A stretch of DNA of 64,000 bases from Geosiphon pyriformis. Its lineage: Eukaryota > Glomeromycota > Glomeromycetes > Archaeosporales > Geosiphonaceae. Below the pieces are notes generated by a model. It saw only the letters and a list, made by a program, of their open reading frames with translations. It did not search any database and was not told where the DNA came from. The stretch spans positions 90,590 through 154,589 of the forward strand of contig JAAOMT010000563.1 in assembly GCA_016748015.1 (NCBI GenBank). The letters are read 5' to 3'. The first letter of the stretch is position 1; the number at the start of each line of letters is the position of its first letter. Made by a program: the position numbers and the translations under genes. This document shows positions 49,101 through 60,210 of this stretch, one piece after another.

Positions 49101-52100
49101 TGAGTAAGTTAGTGTGAAAATTTGGTACATGTAATGTTCGGGATATCAATGTTCCTGTCAAGCAAGTGGATATTGTGCATTGGCATATGAACTCTGATAA
49201 TATGGTGTTTTTTGTCACAGAAACTAAATTGAAGTTCAGCATTAAGCCATGAATTGCTAATAAGTTTGAGAGTGTGTATGTCTTCACATTGAATTTGGAA
49301 AAAGGTTTTTTTGGTGCTGGGGTGGCTGTTATTATAGACAATTCTCTGGCTTGACATGTGTCTAAAGTTGAAGAGATGCCTGGTTGGATTATTTTGGTGT
49401 GGCTTCTGTTTAAGAGCAAGCTTTCTGTGACTGTACTCGGTTTGTATGCTGGTGCTTTCTTTAGTGTTCATTTTGGGCAAACATCTAAAGTAAACTCTAT
49501 TATTGCAAAGACTGTAAACTCCAGCACTTTTGTGGTCCTGGGTGGGAATTTTAATGAATGTGGATCTGGAAGAAGTGCGAGTTTCAGGTTTTGCTTAAAT
49601 CTGAGTCTGGTTAATTCGTTTGCTGGTCATTGTTTGGTTAATACTCCTACTTGGTGCAATTCAAGAGGAGTTGAAAAGACTATTGATTATATTTTTGTTA
49701 GTAAGAGTCTGTCTTCCACTATTGTTAAACATTGGGTTGGTTTTGTTTCTGATTTTTTTTAATATGGATCATAATGCTGTTGTTGTGTCAGTTGATTTGG
49801 GTGGGCTCTTGGATGTTCAGTTAAATAGTTTGCATAAGCAGGCTAATAAGGATTGTTGGAAGTTTAAAATTAAAGATGCAGATAGTGCTGGGTGGTTTCA
49901 TTTTAGGGACTGCTCTTCCACCAAAATTTTGATGGTAAAAGATGAGTTTTTTGCCACTGCTGCTGATCATAATTTAGATGCTATGTGGTCACTGCTGGAA
50001 AAGGCTTTGGTAAATTCTACTAATGAGATATTTTTTAGATATTGGTTCAGTGTTTTTTAGTGTTCAAATAATATGCAATCTTTTAAATTTCTGGGCTTGG
50101 AGTTGTTGATTGCTAAGATTGTCAAAAACCTGGACTTTGCTGATATTCTTGGTTTTGATTATTTTGTTAAAAAGTGAACATCTTTGGATGCTACTAATGC
50201 TCTTGTTTTAGAAGACATGATTCATGATAATCAAAGATCAAAGGATATTCTTAAATATTTATCACTTATCAGGAAGGAGTATAGAAAGTCTAAATTACAT
50301 GAATCAAAGTTGGTACAAAAGGCTTCTATCAAGAAGGCTGTCAAAAAGTGCATGGAGAGATTTTGTTCAAATAAAAGGAGTATGATCAGAAGTATTTTAG
50401 ATAAGTTTTTTTGAAGATGGTGTTAGATTATTTGGTGATCAATGATAAGTTGATTTTGGAGCCAGATGAGGTGAGGTTGAATGTCAACAGTATCATGAAA
50501 GGTTGGACGTGGAAATGTGTAGTGTCTCCTATGCTTCCTAGTCTCTGGGCTCATTAATATGCATCTTTAGACTATGTTAGGAATGGTATCTTTTCTGGTG
50601 TAATGGATGCGATTAGTATGAATGAATTGCTTTTGGTTATTGGTGGTCTGCCTGATGGCAAAGCCACTGGCCTGTTTGGCATTCCCAACAAACTATAGAA
50701 ACATGGTGGTAAAGAAATAATAAGATGCCTTTTGGTGTTGTTGAATGTGTGTTTATCTGTTAGTATAGTGCCTGCTTTGTAGAGGAGAGCATGGGTTTCA
50801 ATGATTCCTAAGCCTTATAACTGGAATGGAGTTCTTACAAACACTCAGCCAATTGCTTTAATTGAAACTGCTAGGAAAATTTTGGTTAAAATTTTATCTG
50901 ATCATATATCATTTGCATATAACAAGTTTGGTGTTCTCTAGAGTGATAACTTTTTGGTGCTTCATGGCATGTTCACACAATCTCTGGTGTTTGCAATTGG
51001 GTTTGTAATGGAGAATGTTCTTGAAAAAAACAGAAAAATTTGGTTGGTGTTGCAGGATATATGAAAGACATATGATTCTGTTAGTTGGCATCATTTGAGA
51101 GCTAGTTTACAGTACATCAAAATGTGCAAGAGATTCATTAAGTTTTTTAGTAATATCTATGAGGACAGGGTTAACAGAGTGATGACTAATTTTGGTTTGT
51201 CAGATGGTTACAGAGTTTATGATGGTTTAAATCAGGGTGAAGTTTTTTTGCCTCTTTTATAAAGAATTTTCTATGATCCACTCTTGTACAAGGTGAAAAG
51301 ACATGAGCAGTTGTATGGGTACTGCATTAATTCGAAGTTTGTTGCGAAAATGGACAGGATTGAAGGTGTTGGTGAAATGACATCTTATTTTGCAGCTGGC
51401 ACCTTTGTTGATGACACAATTTGAGTTGGGAATTGTCAAGCCTCTACTCAGTATGCTCTGAACATTGCCAGTAAATTCTTCAAGATTAATGATATCTCTA
51501 TTAGATAGTGGCTATTCTTATTAATCAGAGTGTTAAGGTTGCTTCTCTAAATATTTGTGGTCAGCCGATTTCTATTGCCAAAAAGGACAAGACATATTGT
51601 TATCTGGGAATTTTTTTGTCTATGGAGGGATTGTTTAAGCCGAGTATTGTAAAGACTCATTCTGATATTTGTTTTTTTGTCAATGTTGTGCTCAGGAAGG
51701 CTATTACAGATAAACAATACTCATACTTGGTTTTTGCTGTCTTGCAGCCTATTATTGGCTACCAGATTCAGTTTAGTTATGTTTTATCTGGTGTTTATTA
51801 CAAGTAAGATGTTATGGTTAGGAAGGGTCTTAAATCCAAGACTGGTCTGTCTTGTGATTTTCCCAATGTTGCATTGCATTACCCTTCTTTGTATGGCTTA
51901 AAAACTTTTAAACAAGTGCAGTTTGAGGGGAAAGTTGCTGCTCTAGTGTTTTTTTCTAATGTCTCTGGTGTTCTTGGATGTTTGTTTAATCATATATTTT
52001 TGGACTTGCAGGTTCTTGGTTGGGCTCCTCTGAATCCACTCCAGTTTTCTATCAAGCTGTGTTTTAGTCCTATTAACAATTTTTTGGCTGGGATTGTGAA

Positions 52101-52427
52101 GATTTTTTTGGACAATAAACTTTCTTTGGTGAATAATCTTCTTAATGCCTATTGTAGTTCTGGTCAATTTCCAATGTCATTAATTCTTGGGGATTTTTTA
52201 TATTTTAATTCTGTCCAATCTCTGAAAAAATTCGGGTTTGCTTTTGGTGACTGTCTCTTGAGCAAAAAGAGTAGTGTGCTTGATTGAAAAACTTTTCGTC
52301 ATTGGAAGAGATTAGATCCTCAAGGCCCTGTACCTTGCTGGTTCTTAATTGCATCTGAGTTTATATTGGCCCAAGGTTCTTTTTTGCCCAGCTCTACTGG
52401 GTCTAATCAGTCTGATAGTTTGAACAT
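49100..52427 (+). pseudogene. LINE F ORF2, 5' part (EN and RT)
   Basis: ATG 49100 begins MSKLV, then a stop where copies B and C have Trp. The endonuclease (49110-49780) has VTETKLK and LGGNFNECGSG (GGDFN expected). A one-base insertion in a T run near 49755 shifts the frame before MDHNAV. The RT (50600-51800) has PDGKATGLFGIPNKL and an intact FVDDTI, followed by a stop for Trp near 51422. Stops are frequent (for example near 50060, 50177, 50413, 50556, 50697, 50938 and 51062). The open segment 51814-52287 covers the region after RT. It breaks off in the codons for DSLNI, where the LTR is inserted. Confidence 0.86.
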
Positions 52428-53410
52428 TGTTACCAGAGGTTTTTGGTCTTCTTTCTTGAATGTTGTTGATGCCTGTTTGCTGTGAATTCACATTTCTAGG
52501 AAGTAGTTGGACCTTCAGTAACTGAATTTATCTTCAAATTATCTCCTATAATTTGAATTTGCTGGGCTTATAAGTGGAATAGCCAATTCCGTGCCAGTTG
52601 CTTTATGTAGTTACATTGTAGTAAACATCAACTCTTTCCCAGGAATTGCTCATCTGGAAGCTCACTAAAAATGTGTAGTTATTTTGCTGTGAAAGTCAAC
52701 TCTTCTACAGGAATCTTGTCTGTAGACTACCCTAATGATTATAATAAGAAAAAAAAAGAAAAATAAAAGAAATGTAAAAGAAATAGGATTTTATCAAGGG
52801 AAACGTTTTTCTATCCAGGCCTGGAGTCACTAACAGTTTACTGAAATTGGTAGCTAATCAATTTCAAAACGTTAGTTGGGTTTTGGAGATTTTCCAAGTG
52901 CAATAATTAAAGAATTTGGTTTTTCAAATTATTTGATATTTATTTCTTTTTGTGTATATAGGAATGGTTTTTAAGTAATAAATCTAAAGTAAAATACATT
53001 TTCTCAAAAAAAGATGCTCTTCTTTTATACAACTTATTATAACACTATTCTATAAACTTGAACTTTGCTATTTTCTACAATTTCGCTGAACTAAAAATAC
53101 ATTTTGGCAAACTACAAGTTATTTCTGTAAACTATTAGATATTTTGGTGAACTATCAATTATTTTGGCAAATTTCTACAAATTTTGGCAAACTTTTAAAT
53201 ATTACATAGTTTGGGATATTGCATGATTTGATTATCGCAATTAAGTTACATTTGTGTTGTGTACAAATTGGATTATTAATTTAAATGATAATTTCAAACA
53301 TTTTGCTAATGTAATAAGTGATAATTTGAAATGATAATATATGCTAATTAATGATAAGATTTATAAGATAATTTCATGCTAAATAATATCTCTAATTTTG
53401 TCTGGTAACA
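52428..53410. mobile_element. Probable solo LTR inside LINE F
   Basis: A 983-bp insertion begins TGTTACCAGA and ends TCTGGTAACA, a 10-bp perfect terminal inverted repeat with the TG...CA ends of LTRs. It is flanked by a 4-bp duplication, ACAT (52424-52427 and 53411-53414). Removing it with one ACAT restores the LINE frame in register (DSLNI then ESDVFFAVKNG, with one Gln-type stop between). There is no coding sequence. It differs in sequence from the 1082-1961 LTR, so it belongs to another LTR family. A non-autonomous DNA transposon with the same ends is a less likely alternative. Confidence 0.75.
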
Positions 53411-54768
53411 ACATTTAGGAGTCTGATGTGTTTTTTGCTGTGAAAAATGGCTTGCATAATGTCTGGTCTGATTGCTTTGAGGTATACACTGATGGGTCTT
53501 TGAAAGGGGCTGGCTCTGCTGATGTCACTTGTAAAGCAGCTGCATATTTTCTGGCTTTGGATTTGAGTGTTAGGGTTTTGGTTTATGGTCTTTTGTCATC
53601 TACTTTTGCTGAATTGCAAGCCATTGCTTTGTTTCTTGAGTGTGTTCCATTTTCATGTAAGTTAGTTTTGCATATTGATAGCTAGGCTGCTATTAACTCT
53701 TGCTTGTCAGAATTGTCATCCACTGTGCCTGACTTTTAAAACTGGTGCTGGTTGGAGAGACATCATATTTTTAATTTGATTCAGGATAAAGATTTTGAGG
53801 TGGTTTGGGTTAAGATTAAGAGGCATTCTGGTATCTCTGGCAATGTTAAGACTGATTTGGCGGCTGAGGAGACTACTCAGTCTCATTTCACACTGCTGGC
53901 TGGAGTTCGTGAGCAGTTTTTGGTTGCTGAGAACACTGCAGTTTCTGACAACACCTGTTATTTTGTCAGAGACATTTTCCAGTCTGTTAGTTGTCCTTAC
54001 TGGGAGGCTGGGCCTGGTTATGATGTGGTTCCTGATAAGCTGGTTGGAGGTGTGGACTGGATTTTGACTGCAAAAGTGTGGGATCCCAACTCTCACATGT
54101 TTGCTGGATTCACTAGTCAGAATTCTTCAAACTTGCATACTTATTTGATGAAGGCTGTATACAGGTGTTTTCCCATGGCAGTTCAGAAGTGGTTGTATGA
54201 TAAAAGGTATCTTGGTGTGCTGTGCTTGCTGTGTAGTGAAGTGGAGTTTTTGGATTATGCCTTTATATATGCTCAAAATGTAGCTATTCGCAATAAAGTT
54301 TTGGCTGAAACTTCTGCCCATTGGGTTTCTGTGGCTGGTGTCTGTAATTTGTCATCTTCTATTATTTTGTGGGTTTTGTTTGTCTGTTCTTTGGATGTCA
54401 GCTTGTATTCTGTTGTTTGTAAAGGTTTTGTACTGAGCAAGTGGTATGAGAAAGCTCGGAGTGTATTTGATGATAAAAAGTGGGCTGTTGGTGAGGTTGT
54501 TAATTTTGTTAGGTTTGTTGCGGAGTTGCATCATGTGAAGGCATGGTTGGTGAGGTCTGAACACAGAGTGCAGATAGAGAAAGCTGACTTGATTGTTGAT
54601 AAGAGTGTGATTTCTGGTCTTTTCTGTAGTGTGTCTTCAATGTTGTTTAACAGAATAGTCAGATTACTTGGTGTTGTCAAATTTTTTGCTGTTAGCTTTG
54701 GTCATCATAGACCGTGTTGCTTTTTCTCTGATCTGGGAGGTGATGTGAATGTTAATATAGGTGTGTAG
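53411..54768 (+). pseudogene. LINE F ORF2, 3' part (RNase H and C-terminus)
   Basis: It resumes at ESDVFFAVKNGLHNVW. RNase H has VYTDGSLKGAGS (53490), LQAIALFLECV, a stop in HIDS*AAI near 53683, and HSGISGNVKTDLAAE. The C-terminal region is one open frame from 53752 to the TAG at 54766-54768 (338 codons). In the Cys/His motif CLLCSEVEFLDYAFIYA, His and the last Cys have become Tyr. It ends GGDVNVNIGV as in copies B and C. Confidence 0.86.
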
Positions 54769-55069
54769 TATTGCCTTGTCTGGCCCAAATGGCTAGTCAC
54801 ATGTAGTAAGTGTGCGAGTCACATTTAGTTTGGACCACTTAGTTTGGCTCTATGTATTAAATAATGGTTGGGCTTCACTTATTAAAATGCTTTAATAAAA
54901 AAAAAATAAGTTTTTTAGTTAAATAATAAAGTCTTATTAAATTAATTAATTTTAACTTTAAAAATAAAATAATTTTTAAGTTTTATAATTATTAATTAAT
55001 TGATTAATTTTTTAATATTTTTTTTATAATTGTTATATATAATTATTATTAATAATATAATATATTTTA

Positions 55070-57360
55070 AAAAACTCTTTGTCTTCTTAATTTTATGACC
55101 ACGACCAAAGCAAAGAGTAAAAAGGCTGCACCTAATATCTGTCTTAAGATATCTAATAAAATTTCAACCAGAGGAGTTCTTTCTGTTGTAGAAACAACTA
55201 GGCAAAACGTTTTAGAAGCCTTCCTCTTACCCAGTAATCGTAAAAAGCTGCCTTTGGTAGCCACTGAATCAACTTCCTCATCTTTGGCTGGTTTTTCACC
55301 AGTCAAAGTTTTTTCAAAGAGATATACTTGGGTTACTCCCAGTGTTGCCTTCACTCCAACTAAAAGCCCAAAAGTTTTTAATAATAGACCAGTAAATAAG
55401 CTGGTCTTCCCCTCTATAGATTCAACACCTGGTGCTTCTGGTACCATCTCTTCAAAAAAAATGGTCAAAAAGACCAAAAGTTCAGAAAAATGGGGACAGT
55501 CACTTGCCTCTGCTATTGTTACACCAAACCCTTTTGTGGTTCCCAATAAGATCTTAGATGAGATCTCAGTAGCATCATCTGACACGTCATCCAAGATGGG
55601 CCAAGATCAACCACTGGCTGTGTTGCCAAATGTGGTGTTTTCCGGCAGATCGTCGCCGGTTTTAGAAGCAAAACAATCTCCTTCTGTTGGGTCATCTGTT
55701 CTTGAGAACTGGGCTGATCAAATGGAAACTGATTCATCTCCTCCTCTAGTTTCTGGTGCTACTTCTGGTGGTGCTTGGGAAATTATTACTAGTTGTCAAA
55801 GGTTTGCTGGGTGGGTGGCCTCTACTCTGGTGCCTAGTGCTACTTTTAAGATCAAATTGGCTCATGTTAAGACTGTTTTTCAGTCTGTGCATGGTTTTTT
55901 GGGTGCTAAATCTGTTTCAAAAGACAATGTGAAGCTTTTTTGTGTGGAGTTTGCTTCTCAACAGTCTTTGGAAGCTGCGTTTCTGGTTGAGCTTACAAGT
56001 TCTGTTCGTTTGGCCACTCTCAAAATTGCCAAGTCTTTGGTGGTTTCTGAATCTGGTTCTTCTTCTGCTGCTGTTGTGCTGCATGATGTACCTTTGGGTG
56101 TGTCTGCTGCTGATATTAAGTTGGCTCTCAGTGTGTTTGGTAGTGTTACTCATGTTGTGCTGAAGCTTGCTGGCATTTGGCAGTATGTGGTGGTTTATTT
56201 TGAAAAGTTGGACTCTGCTGTGTCTGCCTTGAAGCATTGGTCAGTCTTAGTGGACAAGGATAGTGTTAGAATCCTCTCTCTGGTAAATCAAAATGAGACT
56301 ATTTTGTCTCATAATAAGTTTAAGGCCAAATTGATCTACTTTCTCTCTGGCTGTACTGTTTTTGAAATCAGTGATATGATTTCTCAGATTAGTGGTCGAA
56401 CATGTTTCATCTCTCATTCTCCTGATTTTGGTCATCATTCCCAGTTTGCTTTGGTTACATTTGACTCTCAAGGCGATTTGGATTCTGCTGTAGTCAAAAC
56501 TAGTACTCTAAGGAAATGCCGTATCTGGTGGGAAACTCCTGGCTGCCGGCACTGCTTTAGGTGTCAAGAAATGGGCCATCTGGTCATGGATTGCAAGATT
56601 TTCTCACCTTCTACTCTCAAGGTTCCCAAGGTTTTCAAGTCTCGTTTTGTGGATTCTGCTTCATATGCTAAGACTGCTGCTCCTTCTGGTCTTTCTGAGT
56701 TTCCTCCTTTAGTGGTTTCTTCAGCTGCTTCTGCTGCTGATCCTGCTGTTAGTTCCAGGTTGGACTCTTTGAAAAAGCAGATTTCGGATTTGGCTGCTCT
56801 GGTTAAGTCTATTGTTGAGCCTGTTGGTTTTTTGGTTGCTTTGGTGTCTCGTTTTCTTGATGATAATGTTATTAAGGCTGTTCAGGTCGAGAAAGATATC
56901 GTTTCCATGAAGAGTGCTGCTAACAATTTTTCTAACCTCATGGTTGGAGTTTCCAAGGACATTGCTTATCTTAGATCTAAGATTGACTTTGGTAATATGG
57001 ATTATGATGGTGTTCTGGCTGCTAAGTCTTTTTTTTTAAGTGAGGACACTATTGAGCATGTTATTGCTTTGTGGCGAATGTCTGGTGCTGAAACCAGGAG
57101 CAATATTGAATCTACTAGATTGTTTCTTAGTGAGTTTATTTTTGACTCTAAGAATCTGAATGGTATCATTAAGAGAATTCGTGAGTTGGGGTTATTCTCA
57201 CCTATTTTTGATTCAGTATAGTGAGTCCTTGATTGGGCCAAGTGTCTGATCACATGTAGAAAATGCATGATTTACACCTATAATGTAATCCCTTCTGTGG
57301 TATCATAGTTTAAGTAGTATTTGGGTCTCACTCGTTAAAATATAATAAAAAAAATATTTT
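55070..57360 (+). mobile_element. Element G: ORF1-only non-autonomous LINE, intact frame
   Basis: The 5' end is shared with element H (AAAAAACTCTTTGT then TTCTTAATTTT just before the ATG). One long frame (55095-57221) encodes an ORF1-type protein and is followed directly by the LINE-family 3' tail (57222-57360) with an A-rich end. There is no endonuclease or RT and no room for one. The structure is that of a non-autonomous element that keeps only the RNA-binding protein, comparable to HAL1 half-L1 elements of mammals (analogy, not homology). Confidence 0.85.
55095..57221 (+). CDS. ORF1-type RNA-binding protein of element G (708 aa)
   Basis: This is the only long uninterrupted transposon frame in the window. 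The N-terminus is Lys/Ser/Thr-rich (MTTTKAKSKKAAPNICLKIS). Residues about 250-320 are homologous to the pre-RRM part of LINE ORF1. An RRM-like fold is suggested at about 325-400 (AVVLHDVPLGVSAADIKLAL then YVVVYFEKLDSAVSAL). A second RRM-like segment follows at about 410-475 (FEISDMISQISGRTCFI then FALVTFDSQGDLDSA). A CX2CX4HX4C zinc knuckle, CFRCQEMGHLVMDC, lies at residues 487-500 (56553-56594). The Ser/Ala-rich linker with SYAKTAAPSG matches the YAKK segment of LINE ORF1. A predicted coiled coil lies at about 555-640. By family logic it would bind element RNA in an RNP and use the RT of the full LINEs. It keeps many CpG sites, so it is young. Confidence 0.88.
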   Translation: MTTTKAKSKKAAPNICLKISNKISTRGVLSVVETTRQNVLEAFLLPSNRKKLPLVATESTSSSLAGFSPVKVFSKRYTWVTPSVAFTPTKSPKVFNNRPVNKLVFPSIDSTPGASGTISSKKMVKKTKSSEKWGQSLASAIVTPNPFVVPNKILDEISVASSDTSSKMGQDQPLAVLPNVVFSGRSSPVLEAKQSPSVGSSVLENWADQMETDSSPPLVSGATSGGAWEIITSCQRFAGWVASTLVPSATFKIKLAHVKTVFQSVHGFLGAKSVSKDNVKLFCVEFASQQSLEAAFLVELTSSVRLATLKIAKSLVVSESGSSSAAVVLHDVPLGVSAADIKLALSVFGSVTHVVLKLAGIWQYVVVYFEKLDSAVSALKHWSVLVDKDSVRILSLVNQNETILSHNKFKAKLIYFLSGCTVFEISDMISQISGRTCFISHSPDFGHHSQFALVTFDSQGDLDSAVVKTSTLRKCRIWWETPGCRHCFRCQEMGHLVMDCKIFSPSTLKVPKVFKSRFVDSASYAKTAAPSGLSEFPPLVVSSAASAADPAVSSRLDSLKKQISDLAALVKSIVEPVGFLVALVSRFLDDNVIKAVQVEKDIVSMKSAANNFSNLMVGVSKDIAYLRSKIDFGNMDYDGVLAAKSFFLSEDTIEHVIALWRMSGAETRSNIESTRLFLSEFIFDSKNLNGIIKRIRELGLFSPIFDSV

Positions 57361-57920
57361 AATATTTTTAATTAATATTTTATTATTTTTGATATTTTTA
57401 AAATTTTTTTTGGTATTTAGTATTTTTTTATTTTTTTATTATTTTATTAATTTTAATATTTAATTAATTAATTTTATATTTTAACTTTATTAGAGTTTTA
57501 AAAAAGTTGAGTCAATTTTTTTTAACTTATTATTTGACTTGTAAAAATTGGGTTTAAGTTATAAATATTTTATTTCAAAATAATATAAGTCAAAATTTTA
57601 TAACTTAAATTTAATTTATTAAATCTTATATATAAATAGATTAAATTCCAATTTATTTATTTTTAACTTGAAAAATAACAGATGATTAGAATAATATATT
57701 TATTCATAAAAATAACATGTTTAATAATGATATTAAAATAAATACTATAATTATTATAATTAAAAAAAAAGCAAACATAAGTTTAAAATTTTTATAAATA
57801 ATTTAAAAATAAAAAAATAAATATAGCTTTTGCAAATAAGTATTTTTAATTATAAAAATATTTTTTTATTAATTATTTATTATTTGTTTAGTTTATTTAT
57901 TAATAAGTTTTAATAATTTA
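57361..57920. other. AT-rich spacer
   Basis: No coding sequence. It lies between the A-tail of element G and the 5' end of element H. Confidence 0.5.
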
Positions 57921-60210
57921 AAAAAACTCTTTGTTTTCTTAATTTTATGACCATGACTAAAACAAAGAGTAAAAAAGCTGCACCTGATATCTGTCTTGAG
58001 ATATCTAATAAAATTTCAACCAAAGAAGTTTTCTCTGTTGTAAAAGCAACTAAACAAATCATTTTAGAAGTCTTCCTTTTACTCAGTAATTGTAAAAAGC
58101 TATCTTTGATAGCCACTAAAACAACTTTTTCATCTTTGGCTGGTTTCTCACCAGTTAAAGTTCTCTCTAAAAGACATACTTAAGTTAGTCCCAGTATTGT
58201 CTTCACTCCTACTAAGAGCCCAAAAGTGTTTAATAATAGACCAGTTAACAAGCTGGTGTTTTTCTCCATAACTTTAACATCTGGTGCTTCTAGCACCTTC
58301 TTTTCAAAGAAAATGATCAAAAAGACCAAAAGTTCAGAAAAATAGGAGCAGTCGTCTGTCTCTGCTATTGTTATACTGAACCCCTTTGTGGTTTCAAATA
58401 AAATTTTAAATAAGATCTCTGTTGCATTATCTGATACATTATCTAAGATAGACCAAGATCAATTACTGACTGTATTGCCAAATATAGTGTTTTCTGGCAA
58501 ATTTTTGCCAGTTTTAGAAGCAAAACAATTTCCACCTGTTAGGTTATCTGTTCTTAAGAACTGGGCTGATCAAATAGAAACTGAATCATCTCCTTCTCTA
58601 GTTTCTGGTGCTACTTCTGGTGGTGCTTGGGAAATTATTACTAGTTTTCAAAGATTTGCTAAGTGGATGGCCTCTATTCTGGTGCCTAATGCTACTTTTA
58701 AGATCAAATTGGCTTATATTAAGACTGTTTTTTAGTCAGTACATGGTTTTTTGGATGCAAAGTCAGTATTAAAGAACAATGTGAAGCTGTTTTGTGTGGA
58801 GTTTGCTTCTTAAGTGTCTTTGAAAGTTGTGTTTTTGGTTAAGCTTACAAGCTTTGTACATTTGTTTATCTTCAAAATTGCCAAGTTTTTGGTGATTTCT
58901 GAGTCTGGTTCCCCTTCTGCTACTGTTGTGCTGTATAATATGCCCTTAGGTGTGTCTGCTGCTAACATTAAAACTGCTTTCAGTGTGTTTGGTAGTATCA
59001 CTCATGTTGTGCTAAAGCCTGTTGGCATTTGGCAGTATGTAATGGTTTATTTTAAGAAGTTGGACTCTGCTGTGTCTGCTTTGAATTATTGGTTAGTCTT
59101 GGTGGGCAAAGATATTGTTAGAATTCTCTCTCTGGTGAATCAAAATAAGACTATTTTGTTTTATGATAAGTTTAAGGCCAAGTTGGTCAATCTTTTTTTT
59201 AGATATACAGCTTTTGAGATTAGTGATATGATTTCTCAAGTTGGTGGTCAAACATGTTTTATCTTTCATTTTTTTGAGTCTGATCATTGTTTCTGGTTTG
59301 CTCTGGTTATATTTGGTTTTCAAGCTGATTTGGACTCTACTATTGTCAAAACTGGTATACTGAGAAAATGCCATATTTGGTAGAAAACTCCTGGTTGTCA
59401 GCATTGTTTTAAGTATTAAGAACTGGGCCATCTGGCTGCAGACTGTAAAGTTTCTCCACCTTCTCCTCCCAAGTTATCCAAGGTGTTTACACCATGTTTT
59501 GTTGGTCCTAAGTTTTATGCCAAGGTTTCTGCTCTCTTGAGCTCCTCTGGATTTTCATTTTTGTTATCTCTTGTTTTTTTTCTAGTTGTTGTTGGTGATT
59601 TTTTGGTGCTGTCCCAATTGTCTTCTTTGGAATCTGATTTAACTAAGCTTTTTGTTTTAGTTGAGTTTATTGTTAAGCCTATTGGCTCTTTAGTTACAAC
59701 TTTTGAACAGTTTATTAATGGTGATTTGGTTTTAAGTAGTGCTTTTGGTCTTAGGATTAATAAGATTTTGGTACATATGAGTTCCTTTAATAGGACTGTT
59801 GGTAAGTTGAAAAGAGAAGTGGTTTCTTTGAAAAAAGAATGTTACATGAAAGACATTGATATGTCTGGTGATTCAGAGCTTCCGCCTATTGTGGGTGATA
59901 AGATGTTTTCCAACTTAATGTCCCTTTGGGACCATGAGTCTGTTGATATTAAAATTGATCCCTTTAAAACTGCCAAGTGGTTAGTTGGTTTGGTTTTTTA
60001 CAGTGCAACTTTGTTTTCTGTCATTTAAAAGATGTTATTTTTGGGTAAGTTTTCTTCTGTAGCATCAGTATAGTGTGTCCTTAACTGGTCTGAGTGGCTG
60101 GTCACATGTAGAAAATGCATAATTAGTGCTTAATTTAGATCACTTAGTTTGATATATTGTTTTAGGTGGCTTTTGGGCCACACTCATTAAACTTTAATAA
60201 AAAAAAATAA
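57921..60210 (+). mobile_element. Element H: ORF1-only non-autonomous LINE, decayed
   Basis: It has the same structure as element G over its whole length: the same 5' end, one ORF1 frame now broken, and the same 3' tail (60074-60210) with GTGGCTGGTCAC and A9. It lacks CpG almost entirely and has many C-to-T/G-to-A changes relative to G. Confidence 0.85.
57947..60073 (+). pseudogene. ORF1 of element H, broken
   Basis: It starts at ATG 57947 (MTMTKTKSKKAAPDICLEIS) and runs parallel to element G, with stops near 58181, 58342, 58733, 58812, 59381, 59418 and 60026. In the zinc knuckle region (59400-59450) the second Cys is Tyr and a Gln has become a stop (HCFKY then stop then LGHLAADC). The last third (59483-60028) diverges from G and has a Lys/Glu-rich coiled-coil segment (KLKREVVSLKKECYMKDI). 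It ends at TAG near 60071. Confidence 0.83.

Larger units (their letters stand above)
48925..54906 (+). mobile_element. LINE copy F, 5' truncated and split by an LTR insertion
   Basis: It starts inside the C-terminal part of ORF1 (about 48930), so it is 5' truncated. ORF2 is nearly complete but interrupted at 52428-53410 by a separate element. The 3' UTR (54769-54906) has the family tail and ends in A10. RNase H and C-terminal parts are well preserved, while the RT half carries many stops. Confidence 0.88.

Noticed and set aside
11244-54768. In-frame TAG, TAA and TGA at Trp, Gln and Arg positions as a sign of a changed genetic code
   Set aside because: The stop positions differ between copies of the same LINE, the two host genes use the standard code with normal stops, and element G is open throughout.
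53752-54768. A separate 338-codon host gene
   Set aside because: It aligns with the C-terminal third of LINE ORF2 in copies B and C and is preceded in frame by RNase H motifs.
55067-55594. Minus-strand 175-codon open frame
   Set aside because: Shadow of the element G coding frame, which carries RRM-like segments and a zinc knuckle on the other strand.
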